This document shows positions 62,907-64,000 of a DNA stretch of 64,000 nucleotides, one piece after another. Below the pieces are notes generated by a model. The model saw only the letters and a list, made by a program, of their open reading frames with translations. It ran no database searches and was not told where the DNA came from. This DNA is from Myxococcales bacterium. Its GTDB lineage: Bacteria; Myxococcota_A; Bradymonadia; Bradymonadales; GCA-2716585. The DNA is taken from NCBI GenBank assembly GCA_002716585.1, contig PBBL01000003.1:1-64000 (forward strand), in the 5' to 3' direction. The stretch's first letter is position 1; the number at the start of each line of letters is the position of its first letter. Both the position numbers and the translations under genes were made by a program.

Positions 62907-62941
62907 CGCGGGCCGACGTAACCTCGACGTGTGGAGGAGCG

Positions 62942-63289
62942 ATGCGAAGCGGAACTGCGTGGTGTGTGCTCGGGATGATGATGGTGGCCATGTTCGCCGC
63001 CTGCGACAAGGAGGGCTCGGGTGAGCCGGTGTGCGGCGTCGTCAAGGTCGCCGAGGGGTGCAAGGCGCAGTGCTCGCGCCTGGCTCCGCAGGAGGGCGGC
63101 CCGACCCAGGTGTGCGTCAAGCAGCTCATCTCGCGGCGCGACGGCGAGAACGCGATCCTCAAGAGCGACATCAAGAAGGTGCGGACGGTGCAGATGCCCA
63201 AGGAGGTCTGCTTTGAGGTCCAGGACGGCGCGCCGAAGGATCCGGCCATGGTGCAGCAGCTGACGGCCGCTTGCGGCGCCGCGGAGTAG
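62942..63289 (+). CDS. Small Cys-rich lipoprotein
   Basis: The 115-residue product has GGAGGAG 2-3 bp before the ATG, a short signal peptide with lipobox FAA-C (residue 21) and five more Cys (CGVV, GCKAQC, QVCVK, EVCFE, TAACG), probably forming disulfides. It is periplasmic or surface-attached. No family is recognised. The next gene starts 4 bp downstream, so the two are co-transcribed. Confidence 0.7.
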   Translation: MRSGTAWCVLGMMMVAMFAACDKEGSGEPVCGVVKVAEGCKAQCSRLAPQEGGPTQVCVKQLISRRDGENAILKSDIKKVRTVQMPKEVCFEVQDGAPKDPAMVQQLTAACGAAE

Positions 63290-63293
63290 GGCG

Positions 63294-64000
63294 ATGTTGG
63301 TCCCCTTTCAGGCGCTGCTCGACGCCCAGCACCGGCTGGAGCCCCACCTGACGCCGACCCCGGTCAAGCGCTCCGCGTGGCTCAGCGCGCGAACCGGCGC
63401 GGAGGTCTGGCTCAAGCTGGAGGTGTTTCAGCCGACCGGCTCGTTCAAGGTGCGCGGGGCGCTCAACCGGGTGCTGGCGATGCCCCCGGCGCTGCGCGCG
63501 AAGGGGGTCGTCACCGCCTCGGGTGGCAACCACGGGCTGGGCGTGGCGACGGCGGCGAAGCTCGCGGGCGCCTCGGCGCTCGTGGTGTTGCCCGAGAACT
63601 CGCCGCAGCTCCGTCGCGACGCGATCGCGGCGCTCGGCGCCGAGGTCCGCGTCCACGGCCCGGTGTGGAACGAGGCCAACGCGCTGGCCCTCCAGCTCGC
63701 GGAGGAGCGCGGCGCCACCTACATCTCCCCGTTCGATCACGTCATGATCATGGCCGGGCAGGGGACGATCGGGGTGGAGCTGATCGATCAGCTCCCGGAG
63801 GTGGACGTGGTCGTCGCGTCGGTGGGCGGAGGCGGCTTGATCGGCGGGATCGCCTCGGCGATGCGGCACCTCAAGCCCCAGGTGCGGGTCATCGGCGTGG
63901 AGACCGAGGGGGCGGCCTGCATGACCCGCGCGGTGGAGGCGGGCCGCGTGGTGGAGCTGGAGCGGTTCGACTCCATCGCCGACAGCCTCGGGACCCGGAA
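63294..64000 (+). CDS. Threonine dehydratase/serine racemase-type PLP enzyme (3' end outside window)
   Basis: The first 235 codons of a fold-type II PLP enzyme are present. PLP Lys52 lies in TGSFKVRGAL, the substrate loop is ASGGNHG (about 80-86), and the phosphate-binding glycine loop is SVGGGGLIGG (about 178-187). These match threonine ammonia-lyase or serine racemase. Regulatory ACT domains, if present, would lie outside the window. It follows the small lipoprotein closely, which is an odd pairing. The exact substrate cannot be told apart from this part. Confidence 0.85.
   Translation, partial: MLVPFQALLDAQHRLEPHLTPTPVKRSAWLSARTGAEVWLKLEVFQPTGSFKVRGALNRVLAMPPALRAKGVVTASGGNHGLGVATAAKLAGASALVVLPENSPQLRRDAIAALGAEVRVHGPVWNEANALALQLAEERGATYISPFDHVMIMAGQGTIGVELIDQLPEVDVVVASVGGGGLIGGIASAMRHLKPQVRVIGVETEGAACMTRAVEAGRVVELERFDSIADSLGTR

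Overview
This 64 kb window is GC-rich chromosomal DNA from a Gram-negative bacterium, most likely a member of the Myxococcota. The evidence is the gene content: many signal-peptidase-II lipoproteins with Asp/Thr/Ser-rich linkers, Cys-rich repeat lipoproteins, an AgmX/PglI-type C-terminal domain, TonB-like proteins, several Ser/Thr protein kinases, FHA proteins, and a PilT motor. I see no rRNA, tRNA, CRISPR array, phage module or intact insertion sequence. The density is high, with about 54 supported genes on both strands in short transcription units. Genus cannot be given from the sequence alone.

Layout. 1-9.5 kb: lipoproteins and exported proteins around pilT, ending in a divergent region with two direct repeats resembling PhoB boxes. 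9.5-16.9 kb: an AgmX-like lipoprotein, clpP, a 926-residue three-part RNA repair enzyme (kinase, phosphatase, T4 Rnl1-type ligase), a TonB-like protein and two exported proteins. 16.9-23.6 kb: a signalling pair made of an ABC transporter carrying four FHA domains and a membrane Ser/Thr kinase with TPRs. 23.6-29.9 kb: a MATE pump, an AraC regulator with no visible start codon, a VOC protein, a J-domain pseudokinase and a five-repeat Cys-rich lipoprotein. 29.9-41.7 kb: an MBL hydrolase, an LRR protein, an RDD protein, an APH(6)-like kinase, peptide deformylase, a CblC-like protein, a histidine kinase and a solitary EF-G. 41.7-53.2 kb: carbonic anhydrase, a cysteine-cluster protein, two thiol-redox lipoproteins, a three-gene ABC-2 exporter, a zinc-ligand-poor DksA-like protein and an esterase lipoprotein. 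53.5-57.3 kb: a second signalling cluster (Ser/Thr kinase, FHA protein, degenerate MBL protein). 57.3-57.6 kb: a 252 bp element with 27 bp terminal inverted repeats. 57.6-64 kb: a glycosyltransferase, an RND/MMPL exporter with an EEP-family lipoprotein, a small lipoprotein and the start of a threonine dehydratase.

How the genes may work together. Two loci look like phosphothreonine circuits in which a kinase sits beside its probable FHA readers (16.9-23.6 kb and 53.5-57.3 kb). In the first, the kinase carries the same 15-residue Ser/Thr motif twice, a possible docking site for the transporter's FHA domains. The RNA repair enzyme carries in one chain all the activities needed to heal and seal broken RNA. 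Several recognisable sigma70-like promoters share a TAGnnT -10 box. Functions are inferred from motifs read by eye; no database search was possible.
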